Origin: Deltaproteobacteria bacterium
GTDB taxonomy: Bacteria > Desulfobacterota > Desulfobacteria > Desulfobacterales > JAABPS01
NCBI GenBank assembly: GCA_019309685.1
Contig: JAFDFT010000110.1
Coordinates: forward strand, 1 to 7,325
Length of the DNA stretch: 7,325 nt
Reading direction: 5' to 3'
The notes below the pieces were generated by a model that was given only the letters and a program-made list of their open reading frames with translations, was not told where the DNA came from and ran no database searches. Below are positions 1-5,240 of this stretch, one piece after another (position 1 is the stretch's first letter; every line of letters begins with the position of its first letter). The position numbers and the translations under genes are program-made.

Positions 1-867
1 ATCGTCCGTTGAATATCGATGAAAACCGCCTCCCACATGATCATACATGCCTCCATCTGCCATTTTTTGAAGAGTAATCGAAGCCATGTTGAGCGCATCT
101 TCATCCTGTGACCTTCTATGATATCGCAACAGCAATCGGATGGGCAGACTGGAAGGAAATTTCGGCGCACCTTTCATTCCACCGTAAACGGGATCAAAAT
201 CTTTTTTGTAATACTCAGCAGCCTGATGAATCAACTCAGCACCGGGCATAGTCTTTCCGCTCACCGGTTTTAGTGTTTTTTGAATTATCCCTGTCAGCTG
301 AAGGCTCGTTTCGGCAATCTGATCCCTCTTTGAATCATACACCTCTTTTAGTTTCTTTAAAACCGTAAGAAATCCTGTAACCGCTCCCCTATCACCATCT
401 CTTGCCGGAAAATAAGTGCCCCCGTAGAATGGCTTTCGTTCAGGTGTCAGCCAGACATTTAACGGCCACCCCCCGCTTCCGGTAATCGCCTGAACCGCGC
501 TCATATAAATGGTGTCAATGTCCGGTCGTTCCTCCCGATCTACTTTAATGGAGATGTAATTCTCGTTGAGGTATTTGGCAATCTCCTTGTCTTCAAAAGA
601 TTCTTCCTCCATCACGTGACACCAGTGGCACGTTGAATATCCGAAACTGACAAACACAGGCCGGTTTAACTTTTTTGCCTCCGCAAATGCTTCATCCCCC
701 CATGGATACCAGTCCACAGGATTATGAGCGTGCTGCAGCAAATAAGGACTCGACTCTAAAAAGAGTCGGTTTGTGTACTTCGCCCATCCGTCCGGATCAA
801 AATGCTTTGTCCGCGGCACATAACCTGCTTCTTCCCGATTTTTTCTTATTTCTTCATATTCTTGCAT
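1..867 (-). CDS. YyaL/SPATA20-type thioredoxin-domain protein (DUF255), N-terminal part
   Basis: This frame is open from an ATG at 867 to the window edge, giving 289 residues of a protein whose family is normally about 650-700 residues, so the C-terminal half lies off the left side. The start is supported by a purine-rich site (AAGAGAGG) a few bases upstream. After about 32 lead residues comes the family signature NRLFLESSPYLLQHAHNPVD, then WYPWGDEAF. The thioredoxin-like site is C80-H-W-C83-H-V-M, followed by KVDREERPDID (108-118) and GGWPLNVWLTP (132-142). These are the hallmark blocks of the DUF255 thioredoxin-like domain; in full members an (alpha/alpha)6 glycosidase/epimerase-like domain follows, and its beginning (GGMKGAPKFPSS, GGGFHRYSTD) is visible near the edge. 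The biochemical role of the family is not established. No signal peptide is seen, so a cytoplasmic location is inferred. It is probably transcribed separately from cooS, because a terminator-like hairpin lies between them. Confidence 0.93.
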   Translation of the reverse strand, partial: MQEYEEIRKNREEAGYVPRTKHFDPDGWAKYTNRLFLESSPYLLQHAHNPVDWYPWGDEAFAEAKKLNRPVFVSFGYSTCHWCHVMEEESFEDKEIAKYLNENYISIKVDREERPDIDTIYMSAVQAITGSGGWPLNVWLTPERKPFYGGTYFPARDGDRGAVTGFLTVLKKLKEVYDSKRDQIAETSLQLTGIIQKTLKPVSGKTMPGAELIHQAAEYYKKDFDPVYGGMKGAPKFPSSLPIRLLLRYHRRSQDEDALNMASITLQKMADGGMYDHVGGGFHRYSTDD

Positions 868-911
868 AAGGCCTCTCTTGGCCAAAAAGAAAATTTACAT
901 TGAAAAGATTG

Positions 912-937
912 ATTCTTCTCCTATTTAGCTGAAGAAT
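912..937. repeat. 7-bp stem hairpin upstream of the DUF255 gene
   Basis: ATTCTTC (912-918) is exactly complementary to GAAGAAT (931-937) across a 12-base loop. An overlapping alternative pairing, CCTATT (920-925) with AATAGG (935-940), is also possible. It lies 45-70 bases upstream of the minus-strand DUF255 start, so it may sit in that gene's leader or promoter. No clear -35/-10 pair was recognised. Function unknown. Confidence 0.35.
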
Positions 938-973
938 AGGGTTCTAAGATTCAAGGATTCGGGGGTTCAAGTG
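938..973. repeat. Tandem octamer array, left copy (4 units)
   Basis: Four consecutive 8-base units are seen: AGGGTTCT, AAGATTCA, AGGATTCG, GGGGTTCA, followed by AGTG. They fit a loose RRGRTTCN consensus. The same architecture, also ending in AGTG, is found at 7255-7290 in the same orientation, and the two share the exact 14-mer GATTCAAGGATTCG (948-961 and 7273-7286). The array lies in non-coding DNA. Such degenerate short-period arrays resemble the short tandemly repeated sequences described in cyanobacteria, but no family is assigned. Confidence 0.7.
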
Positions 974-1014
974 ATTTTGTCTTTTGCCTTTATTAAGCAT
1001 CTAATTATTTTCTA

Positions 1015-1056
1015 TTTACTTGTAACCATTTACTATTCACTCGTTACCCGTCACCT
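1015..1056. repeat. Degenerate tandem heptamer array (6 units)
   Basis: Six consecutive 7-base units fit KTHACYN: TTTACTT, GTAACCA, TTTACTA, TTCACTC, GTTACCC, GTCACCT. The invariant T, A and C at unit positions 2, 4 and 5 recur in every unit, which is hard to explain by chance or codon structure. It lies 42 bases after the left octamer array in the same spacer. A start-to-stop frame at 971-1153 crosses it, but that frame has no ribosome-binding site and no recognisable protein features. Function unknown. Confidence 0.65.
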
Positions 1057-1175
1057 CGGCCCCCTTATATATTTAACTTCCAGTTTGGAGAAGGCCTTGA
1101 GAAAATTGTTATTATCGAAACATTCTTCTATCTTTCCTGCAAACCGAAAATAAGCTCAAACCCTTTCTTTACATC

Positions 1176-1223
1176 GCTAAAAATAAGGGGCGGCTGATGA
1201 GATGATGAGAGGCCGCCCCTTAT
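1176..1223 (-). terminator. Rho-independent terminator, probably for cooS
   Basis: ATAAGGGGCGGC (1183-1194) pairs perfectly with GCCGCCCCTTAT (1212-1223), a 12-bp GC-rich stem with a 17-base loop. Read on the minus strand the stem is followed by TTATTTTTAG, a U-rich tract, whereas the plus-strand flank (GCTTTG) is not U-rich. The direction therefore fits the minus-strand cooS gene, whose stop codon is 238 bases upstream. The intervening 3' untranslated segment contains a copy of the dispersed hairpin repeat. This would insulate the DUF255 gene from cooS read-through. Confidence 0.8.
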
Positions 1224-1318
1224 GCTTTGTTAACTTAATCAATGTCCATTCATTAGTTCAGGCTGAAAAGATGGGCTCTTAAAAGTGTTTTCAATCCCGA
1301 AATAAGTAATTTTTGTTC

Positions 1319-1441
1319 AAGTTCAAGGAAGGCGATCCGCCTCAAGCGGATTAACCACAAGAATATTTCAAGTATTTCGAGGATTAAAATTTGAGCCCGC
1401 CAAAGGCGGATGTTCCACCTGACATCGAAATTGGACAAAAA
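1319..1441. repeat. Dispersed hairpin repeat, copy A
   Basis: This segment shares ordered blocks with 4592-4753: CAAGGAAGG, CGGATTAACCACA, GAATAT, GAGGATTAA, GCCCGC-YAAAG and TTGG.CAAAAAG. Inside it are two hairpins: ATCCGC (1335-1340) with GCGGAT (1346-1351), and CCGCC-AAA-GGCGG (1397-1409). The second hairpin occurs again as CCCGCC-ATC-GGCGGAT at 3687-3702 in the structured element upstream of cooS. No coding frame is conserved between the copies, so it is a non-coding repeat of REP or MITE-like type. It lies just downstream of the cooS stop, probably in its 3' untranslated region. Confidence 0.65.
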
Positions 1442-1461
1442 GGGCCATTTCGGGTTGAAAA

Positions 1462-3432
1462 CTATGCGGCGTCCAGCTCCCTCCTCGCCGCCATATCCAC
1501 CAGCGAACGATCCCTGGCCTTATCAATACCGAGAGCCGCCCTCTTTTTATCGATATGCGCAATCATCATCCGTGCCATCTCAAGCGGATCGGGCGTAAAT
1601 CCCCACTTCCCGAGACCCTGTTGCTCCAATCCTTCAAACAGGAGTTTATGAAACTTTGTATCCTCAACAATGGGAAAGGTTACACCAAATACGGTAAAAA
1701 CACCTGATGCGACAAAGTACTGCCCAATGGCGATTGCCTTTTCACTCATAAACTCAGGCGCGGCCCCTGCCACAGGAAGATCGGCAATGCTTTCCCCCAG
1801 CCCTCCCTCTTTTACCATTGCGGATGCGGCAATAAGGATTCGGCTGTTATCAATGCAAGCTCCCAACCCAAGCACCGGCGGCATACCGACTGTCTCGCAT
1901 ACTTCTCTCAACCCCGGCCCGGCAAGCACCGCAGCCTCCGGAGTCGTCAATCCAGCCTTGGCCAAAGCTATTTGGGAACAACCGGTCTGAAGAACTAAAA
2001 CATCGTTTCTGATGAGCTCTTTTACCAGTTCAACATGTACATAGTCCTGCTTTACCCGCGGGTTTGTACACCCGACAACTCCAGCAACGCCGCGGATTCT
2101 TCCGTTAATAATATTATCGTTCAGCGGTGTGTAGCTTGCCCGGAAGCTTCCGCCAAGCATGTAGTTAATATATTCGTGTGAAAAACCATGAACTCCAGTA
2201 TTAACAATTTTTGGTATTTCAACAGGTGTACTTCTGTTTTTAAATCTGGATATTGCTTTGATCACAATCTCATCCGTACAGTCTTTGGGATCGTGCTCGT
2301 TGAATTCAATATGCAAGGCCCCTTCGATTTTGCACCTGGGATTGGTTGTGATAAAAGGTGTATCATAACATTCAGCAACCTTTGAAAGCCCTTGCTGAAT
2401 ACACTGAATGTCAACTGCCATTGCATCTACTGCTCCTGTAACAAGGATCGCCTCTGTAGATGAAAAATTGCCTGCATGAGGAATCCCGTGACGGGACATC
2501 ATTTCCAATCCTGAACAACACATCCCTACAAGATTGATACCCTCCGCACCGGCATCTTTGGCGGCCTGGACAAACGTAGGCTCATTAACAGATGATATCA
2601 TGGATTCAAACAGGTTCGGTTCATGACCATGAATGATGATATTAACCTGGTTTTCTTTCAACACTCCCATGTTTACTTCTACAGCCACAGGTGAAGGTGT
2701 GCCGAAGAGGATATCTGATATTTCCGTGGACACCATGGATCCCCCCCATCCATCGGACAAGGCAGTTCGGCTCGCCTGTTTTGTGATATTTTCGTAATGC
2801 TGATCCACTCCCATAGCGGTTCGGTGCATCATCTCCATTATCTCACGCATAGCGCCCCTGGGAACAATGCCGAGTTTTCTCCAAGTCTCCAGTGTCTTTT
2901 CCGGAACACGTTTGGCAAATGGAATTTCACCGTCTACTTGCGTGTAGGTTCTTTCAAGCTCATCATACAGATCCATTGCGATATCTTCGATGGATCTCCC
3001 TTCCACCTCAATGCCAATTGATTTTGCTACTGATTGTAATTTCTCAGTGTCTTTGATTCTATAATCACTGATGTTTCCTTTCACCACCTCGCGAAAGAGG
3101 TCAAGCATACCCATTCCATGATCCGTATGCGCTGCTGTTCCTGCAGCCACCATACGTCCAAAATTTCGTGCCATAATCGTGTCAATCGTAGCACCGCAAA
3201 CTCCCACTTTGCCGTATGGATCCTTTGAATTCAATCGACAGGGCCCCATAAAACAATGTTTGCAACAGGCAGAATCAGCCCCTATAGGGCATGGTTTCAT
3301 ACTAGCCGCACGATAAGGAGCTATCTCAATACCGTCCTTACGCGATTTATCCAGCATTTGAGCGGTAGCTTCACAGGTTGTAAGGTCCTTTGCAGCTATA
3401 TCTTTTTTATCCTTCTTAATCTCGTCTCCCAT
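1462..3432 (-). CDS. cooS: Ni-Fe carbon monoxide dehydrogenase catalytic subunit
   Basis: Anaerobic CODH interconverts CO + H2O and CO2 + 2 electrons + 2 H+, passing electrons to ferredoxin-like carriers. At 656 residues it is near the family's usual 630-670. The metal ligands can be placed by motif: C48 and C56 for the intersubunit D cluster; C57, C60, C65 and C79 for the B cluster (same spacing as characterised enzymes); and H270 (HGHEP), C305/C306, C344, C455 (GCTNP), C485 (TGCS) and C526 (GACIDNSR) for the Ni-Fe C cluster. K565 in SEKAIAIG is the likely active-site lysine counterpart, and H102 lies in AAHTDHG. Between C485 and C526 the protein is about 9 residues shorter than in some CooS proteins, suggesting a different clade; this is from memory of the family. 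AGGGAGAT precedes the ATG. No cooF, cooC, hydrogenase or acs gene is adjacent, so it appears monocistronic and its electron partner is not visible. A cytoplasmic homodimer is expected. Confidence 0.97.
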   Translation of the reverse strand: MGDEIKKDKKDIAAKDLTTCEATAQMLDKSRKDGIEIAPYRAASMKPCPIGADSACCKHCFMGPCRLNSKDPYGKVGVCGATIDTIMARNFGRMVAAGTAAHTDHGMGMLDLFREVVKGNISDYRIKDTEKLQSVAKSIGIEVEGRSIEDIAMDLYDELERTYTQVDGEIPFAKRVPEKTLETWRKLGIVPRGAMREIMEMMHRTAMGVDQHYENITKQASRTALSDGWGGSMVSTEISDILFGTPSPVAVEVNMGVLKENQVNIIIHGHEPNLFESMISSVNEPTFVQAAKDAGAEGINLVGMCCSGLEMMSRHGIPHAGNFSSTEAILVTGAVDAMAVDIQCIQQGLSKVAECYDTPFITTNPRCKIEGALHIEFNEHDPKDCTDEIVIKAISRFKNRSTPVEIPKIVNTGVHGFSHEYINYMLGGSFRASYTPLNDNIINGRIRGVAGVVGCTNPRVKQDYVHVELVKELIRNDVLVLQTGCSQIALAKAGLTTPEAAVLAGPGLREVCETVGMPPVLGLGACIDNSRILIAASAMVKEGGLGESIADLPVAGAAPEFMSEKAIAIGQYFVASGVFTVFGVTFPIVEDTKFHKLLFEGLEQQGLGKWGFTPDPLEMARMMIAHIDKKRAALGIDKARDRSLVDMAARRELDAA

Positions 3433-3459
3433 ATGTATCTCCCTTTTTCTAAAGGTTAT

Positions 3460-3480
3460 TTGTTAATGCTTCTGTAACAA
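3460..3480. promoter_or_regulatory. Inverted repeat in the cooS leader
   Basis: TTGTTA (3460-3465) and TAACAA (3475-3480) form a 6-bp inverted repeat with a 9-base spacer, ending 28 bases upstream of the cooS ATG. The half-sites resemble those of Rex or CRP/FNR-type regulators, but the spacing differs from the usual 18-bp Rex site and the usual FNR/CRP spacing, so no regulator is assigned. A second small palindrome, TACATGTA (3495-3502), lies just beyond it. Convincing -35/-10 boxes were not found. Confidence 0.3.
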
Positions 3481-3540
3481 TTAAAAACTGATGGTACATG
3501 TAAATAAAAATAAATGGCATAGTAAAAAACCCAAGATCAA

Positions 3541-3714
3541 GGCGACGTAAATCCAGAGGAATACTACTTTCGTGAATTTTGAAAGTCGCGTACTTTTAGT
3601 ACGCCGCAATGGCTTGCCCTGTTAAATCGGCTCCGCCGTCTCGCCAAGCGAGAATTTAACAGGGCGAGGAATTTACGCAACGCAGTCCCGCCATCGGCGG
3701 ATTACGAAGCCATT
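3541..3714. repeat. Multi-hairpin palindromic element between the 119-aa gene and cooS
   Basis: The segment is almost completely foldable. Outer arms CGTAAAT (3546-3552) and ATTTACG (3671-3677) enclose three hairpins. The first is ACTTTC (3566-3571) with GAAAGT (3581-3586). The second is GCGTACT (3588-3594) with AGTACGC (3598-3604) around TTT. The third is a long arm, GCCCTGTTAAAT (3616-3627) with ATTTAACAGGGC (3654-3665), which contains GGC-TCC-GCC (3629-3637) and TCTCGC-CAA-GCGAGA (3639-3653). A further hairpin CCGCC-ATC-GGCGG (3688-3700) and the pair AATGGCTT (3608-3615)/AAGCCATT (3707-3714) follow. The right end touches the stop codon of the 119-aa gene. Modules recur at 1396-1411 and 4555-4586. 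It could be a miniature mobile repeat or a structured RNA or termination region for the minus-strand gene; a T6 run on the minus strand follows it at 3524-3529. Confidence 0.7.
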
Positions 3715-4072
3715 ACGCATCATAAAGTTCTTTTTGCAGCCACTCCCTTACTTCCCCTTCTATGGAATATACGCCCTTATTGTGACCGATGGATTCCAGA
3801 AAGCGCTCTTTCAACCTTTCGGGCATTGTAATTTCGGCCAATTCAACCGCTTCATCAGAATTTCTTCGGATGAAATAGATAATGGGCTTAGCTCCCCATG
3901 TATTCACAACAAAATAATGAGACACATCATTTTTAGATCGAATGACGTAGTTACCGCGTGCCCAGTTGTTTCCCCACTCAAGGTAAAGCCTGACCGCCTC
4001 TTCAGGCGTCATTTCCCAATCTATTGAATTTAACAGGTCTCTATCTCCTTTTATTTCATTTAATTGCATCAT
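3713..4072 (-). CDS. Conserved hypothetical protein, DVU0772-like
   Basis: The 119-residue product has no signal peptide, membrane segment or cysteine. Conserved-looking features are the IDWEMTPEEAVRLYLEWGNNWARG block (17-40), RSKNDVSHYFVVNTW (45-59), IIYFIRRNSDEAVELAEI (64-81) and IGHNKGVYSIEGEVREWLQ (95-113). I recognise this pattern as resembling the uncharacterised DVU0772 family of sulfate-reducing Desulfobacterota; that recognition is from memory. No biochemical function is claimed. The start is one of two adjacent ATGs (4072 or 4069). AAAGGA at about 4082-4087 gives good spacing to the first, and an in-frame TGA lies two codons upstream of it, which bars an earlier start. A 280-bp structured spacer separates it from cooS on the same strand, so co-transcription is doubtful. 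Its composition and codon pattern look like an ordinary expressed gene. Confidence 0.85.
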   Translation of the reverse strand: MMQLNEIKGDRDLLNSIDWEMTPEEAVRLYLEWGNNWARGNYVIRSKNDVSHYFVVNTWGAKPIIYFIRRNSDEAVELAEITMPERLKERFLESIGHNKGVYSIEGEVREWLQKELYDA

Positions 4073-4087
4073 CGATCACCATCCTTT

Positions 4088-4554
4088 TTTGAAGAATTCT
4101 GCTTCAGCAAACCTATACTTTTCTGTATATGTTAATTAGCAAAATTTATGCCACATTGTATCACTTCGATATCGTTAATTAAAGCAGCCTCGTAAAGCTT
4201 TTCCATATAAAAAAGGCGATTTTAATAAAATTTTACATCAAAATTAACTATTTTAATTTATTAATAATACAGACGTTAGTAAAGATGAAAAACCTGGTTA
4301 ATTTAATTAAACCAGTTCTAAAAAGATGTGTCTTTTTCGGCAGGAGTCAAGTTAATTTTACGCGGTTTTTTACAATCCATTTCGATGGCGGCTTTTTTAA
4401 TACATTTAGATACAATTCTGTATCATGTTATTCCTTATCAGCACCTATCCTTTACAGGAAATAGATATTCTTTCTAATTTTTTTTAACTTGTTTAACATA
4501 GGATGCGGTAGTTGGAATAATTATGAGGCCTTTGAAAAATGCTAATTTTTACCC
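4088..4554. other. AT-rich divergent spacer with small hairpins and no gene
   Basis: No supportable coding region is present. Visible structures include: TATAC (4114-4118) with GTATA (4125-4129); a near-palindrome centred on CTGGTT (4294-4299) and AACCAG (4310-4315); AAAAAGA (4320-4326) with TCTTTTT (4331-4337) around TGTG; CCAT-TTCG-ATGG (4377-4388) followed after CGGC by a T6 run; and GATACA-ATTC-TGTATC (4409-4424). The CCAT-TTCG-ATGG plus T6 arrangement is weakly terminator-like on the plus strand, with only a 4-bp stem. The promoter of the minus-strand 119-aa gene should lie at the left end, but no strong -35/-10 pair was found. Confidence 0.5.
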
Positions 4555-4586
4555 GCCCTGTTAAATCAGCTTCTATATTTAACCGG
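4555..4586. repeat. Partial copy of the GCCCTGTTAAAT hairpin
   Basis: Bases 4555-4571 match 3616-3632 at 16 of 17 positions (GCCCTGTTAAATCRGCT). The complementary arm is retained as ATTTAAC (4577-4583), pairing with GTTAAAT (4560-4566) over a 10-base loop, with CC/GG pairing outside a T-C mismatch. It therefore looks like a shortened form of the long arm of the element at 3541-3714, placed directly beside copy B of the dispersed hairpin repeat. Confidence 0.55.
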
Positions 4587-4591
4587 AATTC

Positions 4592-4753
4592 AAGGTCAAG
4601 GAAGGTAATAATTTTAATCCGCCACCGAACTTTTACGGATTAACCACATGAATATATTAAACATTTTGAGGATTAAGCCCGCTAAAGCGGGATTGCGCTT
4701 GTCGAAGTGTAGCGAAGATCCCGCTCATCGGATAAATAAAAATTGGGCAAAAA
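4592..4753. repeat. Dispersed hairpin repeat, copy B
   Basis: This is the second copy of the repeat seen at 1319-1441, in the same orientation but longer. The stem TTAATCCG (4614-4621) with CGGATTAA (4636-4643) replaces the shorter hairpin of copy A, and CCCGC-TAAA-GCGGG (4678-4691) replaces CCGCC-AAA-GGCGG: bases differ but pairing is kept. A further arm, GCGGGAT (4687-4693) with ATCCCGC (4718-4724), is specific to this copy. The shared tail reads AATTGG.CAAAAAG. A small frame at 4648-4842 starts within it but has no ribosome-binding site and is not credible as a gene. Confidence 0.65.
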
Positions 4754-4833
4754 GTAGTGTTTTGCAAAGGTCCCACTATTTAAATATACATTTAATAATG
4801 ATATATTATTTATATATCATTGCCGGTTTCAAG

Positions 4834-4850
4834 TTGGCATGAATCTTGAG
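4834..4850 (+). promoter_or_regulatory. Possible sigma-54 promoter upstream of the Grx-FTR pair
   Basis: TTGGCATG at 4834-4841, followed after four bases by TTG at 4846-4848, fits the sigma-54 -24/-12 pattern at most positions, but the -12 element reads TTGAG, lacking the usual C. It would start transcription about 125 bases upstream of the glutaredoxin-like gene. The call is weak and no activator site was identified. Confidence 0.22.
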
Positions 4851-4922
4851 AGGATCATATTTAGTTGCAAGCAAGATAAGCCGTTATATATAGATTTGCG
4901 GGATAACCTTTCTTTAAGATCA

Positions 4923-4935
4923 ATTTGCTGCAAAT
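4923..4935. promoter_or_regulatory. 13-bp perfect palindrome upstream of the glutaredoxin-like gene
   Basis: ATTTGC-T-GCAAAT is a perfect palindrome around a single central base, 50 bases upstream of the Grx-like start, in otherwise AT-rich DNA. Its size and place are compatible with an operator for a dimeric regulator, but no known site is matched and chance is possible. Confidence 0.25.
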
Positions 4936-4985
4936 CATATATCATAATTGAAACATATTTCTGCTAATGAAAGGATACTTGTAAA

Positions 4986-5240
4986 ATGAATGATCAAAAT
5001 GTCCAAATATTTACACTCAGCACCTGCGGCCATTGCAAATCCACTAAAAAGTTTTTGGAAAAATATTCAGTAAATTATGATTGCGTTGATGTGGATTTGC
5101 TTGATAGGGATCAACAAAAAGAAATTCTTGAAAATATTAAAATACTGAATCCAAAATTATCCTTCCCCACAATCGTCATAGGCGATAAAGTTATTGTCGG
5201 ATACAAGGAAAATGAAATCAAGGAGGCGCTGGGACTGTAA
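4986..5240 (+). CDS. Glutaredoxin-like thiol-disulfide protein (CGHC)
   Basis: This 84-residue protein has the compact glutaredoxin/NrdH fold pattern: a first strand (VQIFTLS, 6-12), the active site T-C14-G-H-C17-K, a helix (18-27), a second strand (YDCVDVDLL, 31-39), then the cis-proline loop S59-F-P61-T with strand IVIGDKVIVGY (63-73) and a terminal helix. The CxxC is of the dithiol type. The cis-proline and GY motif are retained, so an active disulfide oxidoreductase is expected. AAAGGA (4970-4975) precedes the ATG with 10-base spacing. The stop codon overlaps the start of the next gene by one base (TAATG), which strongly suggests translational coupling with the FTR-type protein. That protein is the likely electron donor, in place of glutathione or NADPH-thioredoxin reductase. 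The final substrate is unknown. Cytoplasmic. Confidence 0.93.
   Translation: MNDQNVQIFTLSTCGHCKSTKKFLEKYSVNYDCVDVDLLDRDQQKEILENIKILNPKLSFPTIVIGDKVIVGYKENEIKEALGL

Noticed and set aside
971..1153. A 60-codon plus-strand frame in the left spacer
   Set aside because: It runs through the octamer and heptad arrays, begins at a non-ATG codon without a ribosome-binding site, and has no protein-like pattern.
938..1441. A CRISPR array in the left spacer
   Set aside because: Repeat units are only 7-8 bases and directly abut each other with no unique spacers, and no cas genes are present.
3460..3480. A Rex or CRP/FNR-type operator for cooS
   Set aside because: The half-sites look right but the 9-base spacer does not match the usual geometry of either, so only an unassigned inverted repeat is recorded.
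4377..4398. A strong intrinsic terminator at CCAT-TTCG-ATGG plus T6
   Set aside because: The stem has only four pairs, is separated from the T run by CGGC, and no plus-strand gene lies upstream to be terminated.
1319..4753. A composite transposon bounded by the two dispersed repeat copies
   Set aside because: The copies are diverged, no transposase or target duplication is seen, and the enclosed genes (cooS and the 119-aa gene) look like ordinary chromosomal genes.
4648..4842. A 64-codon plus-strand frame in the divergent spacer
   Set aside because: It lies mostly in copy B of the dispersed repeat, lacks a ribosome-binding site, and is not conserved in copy A.
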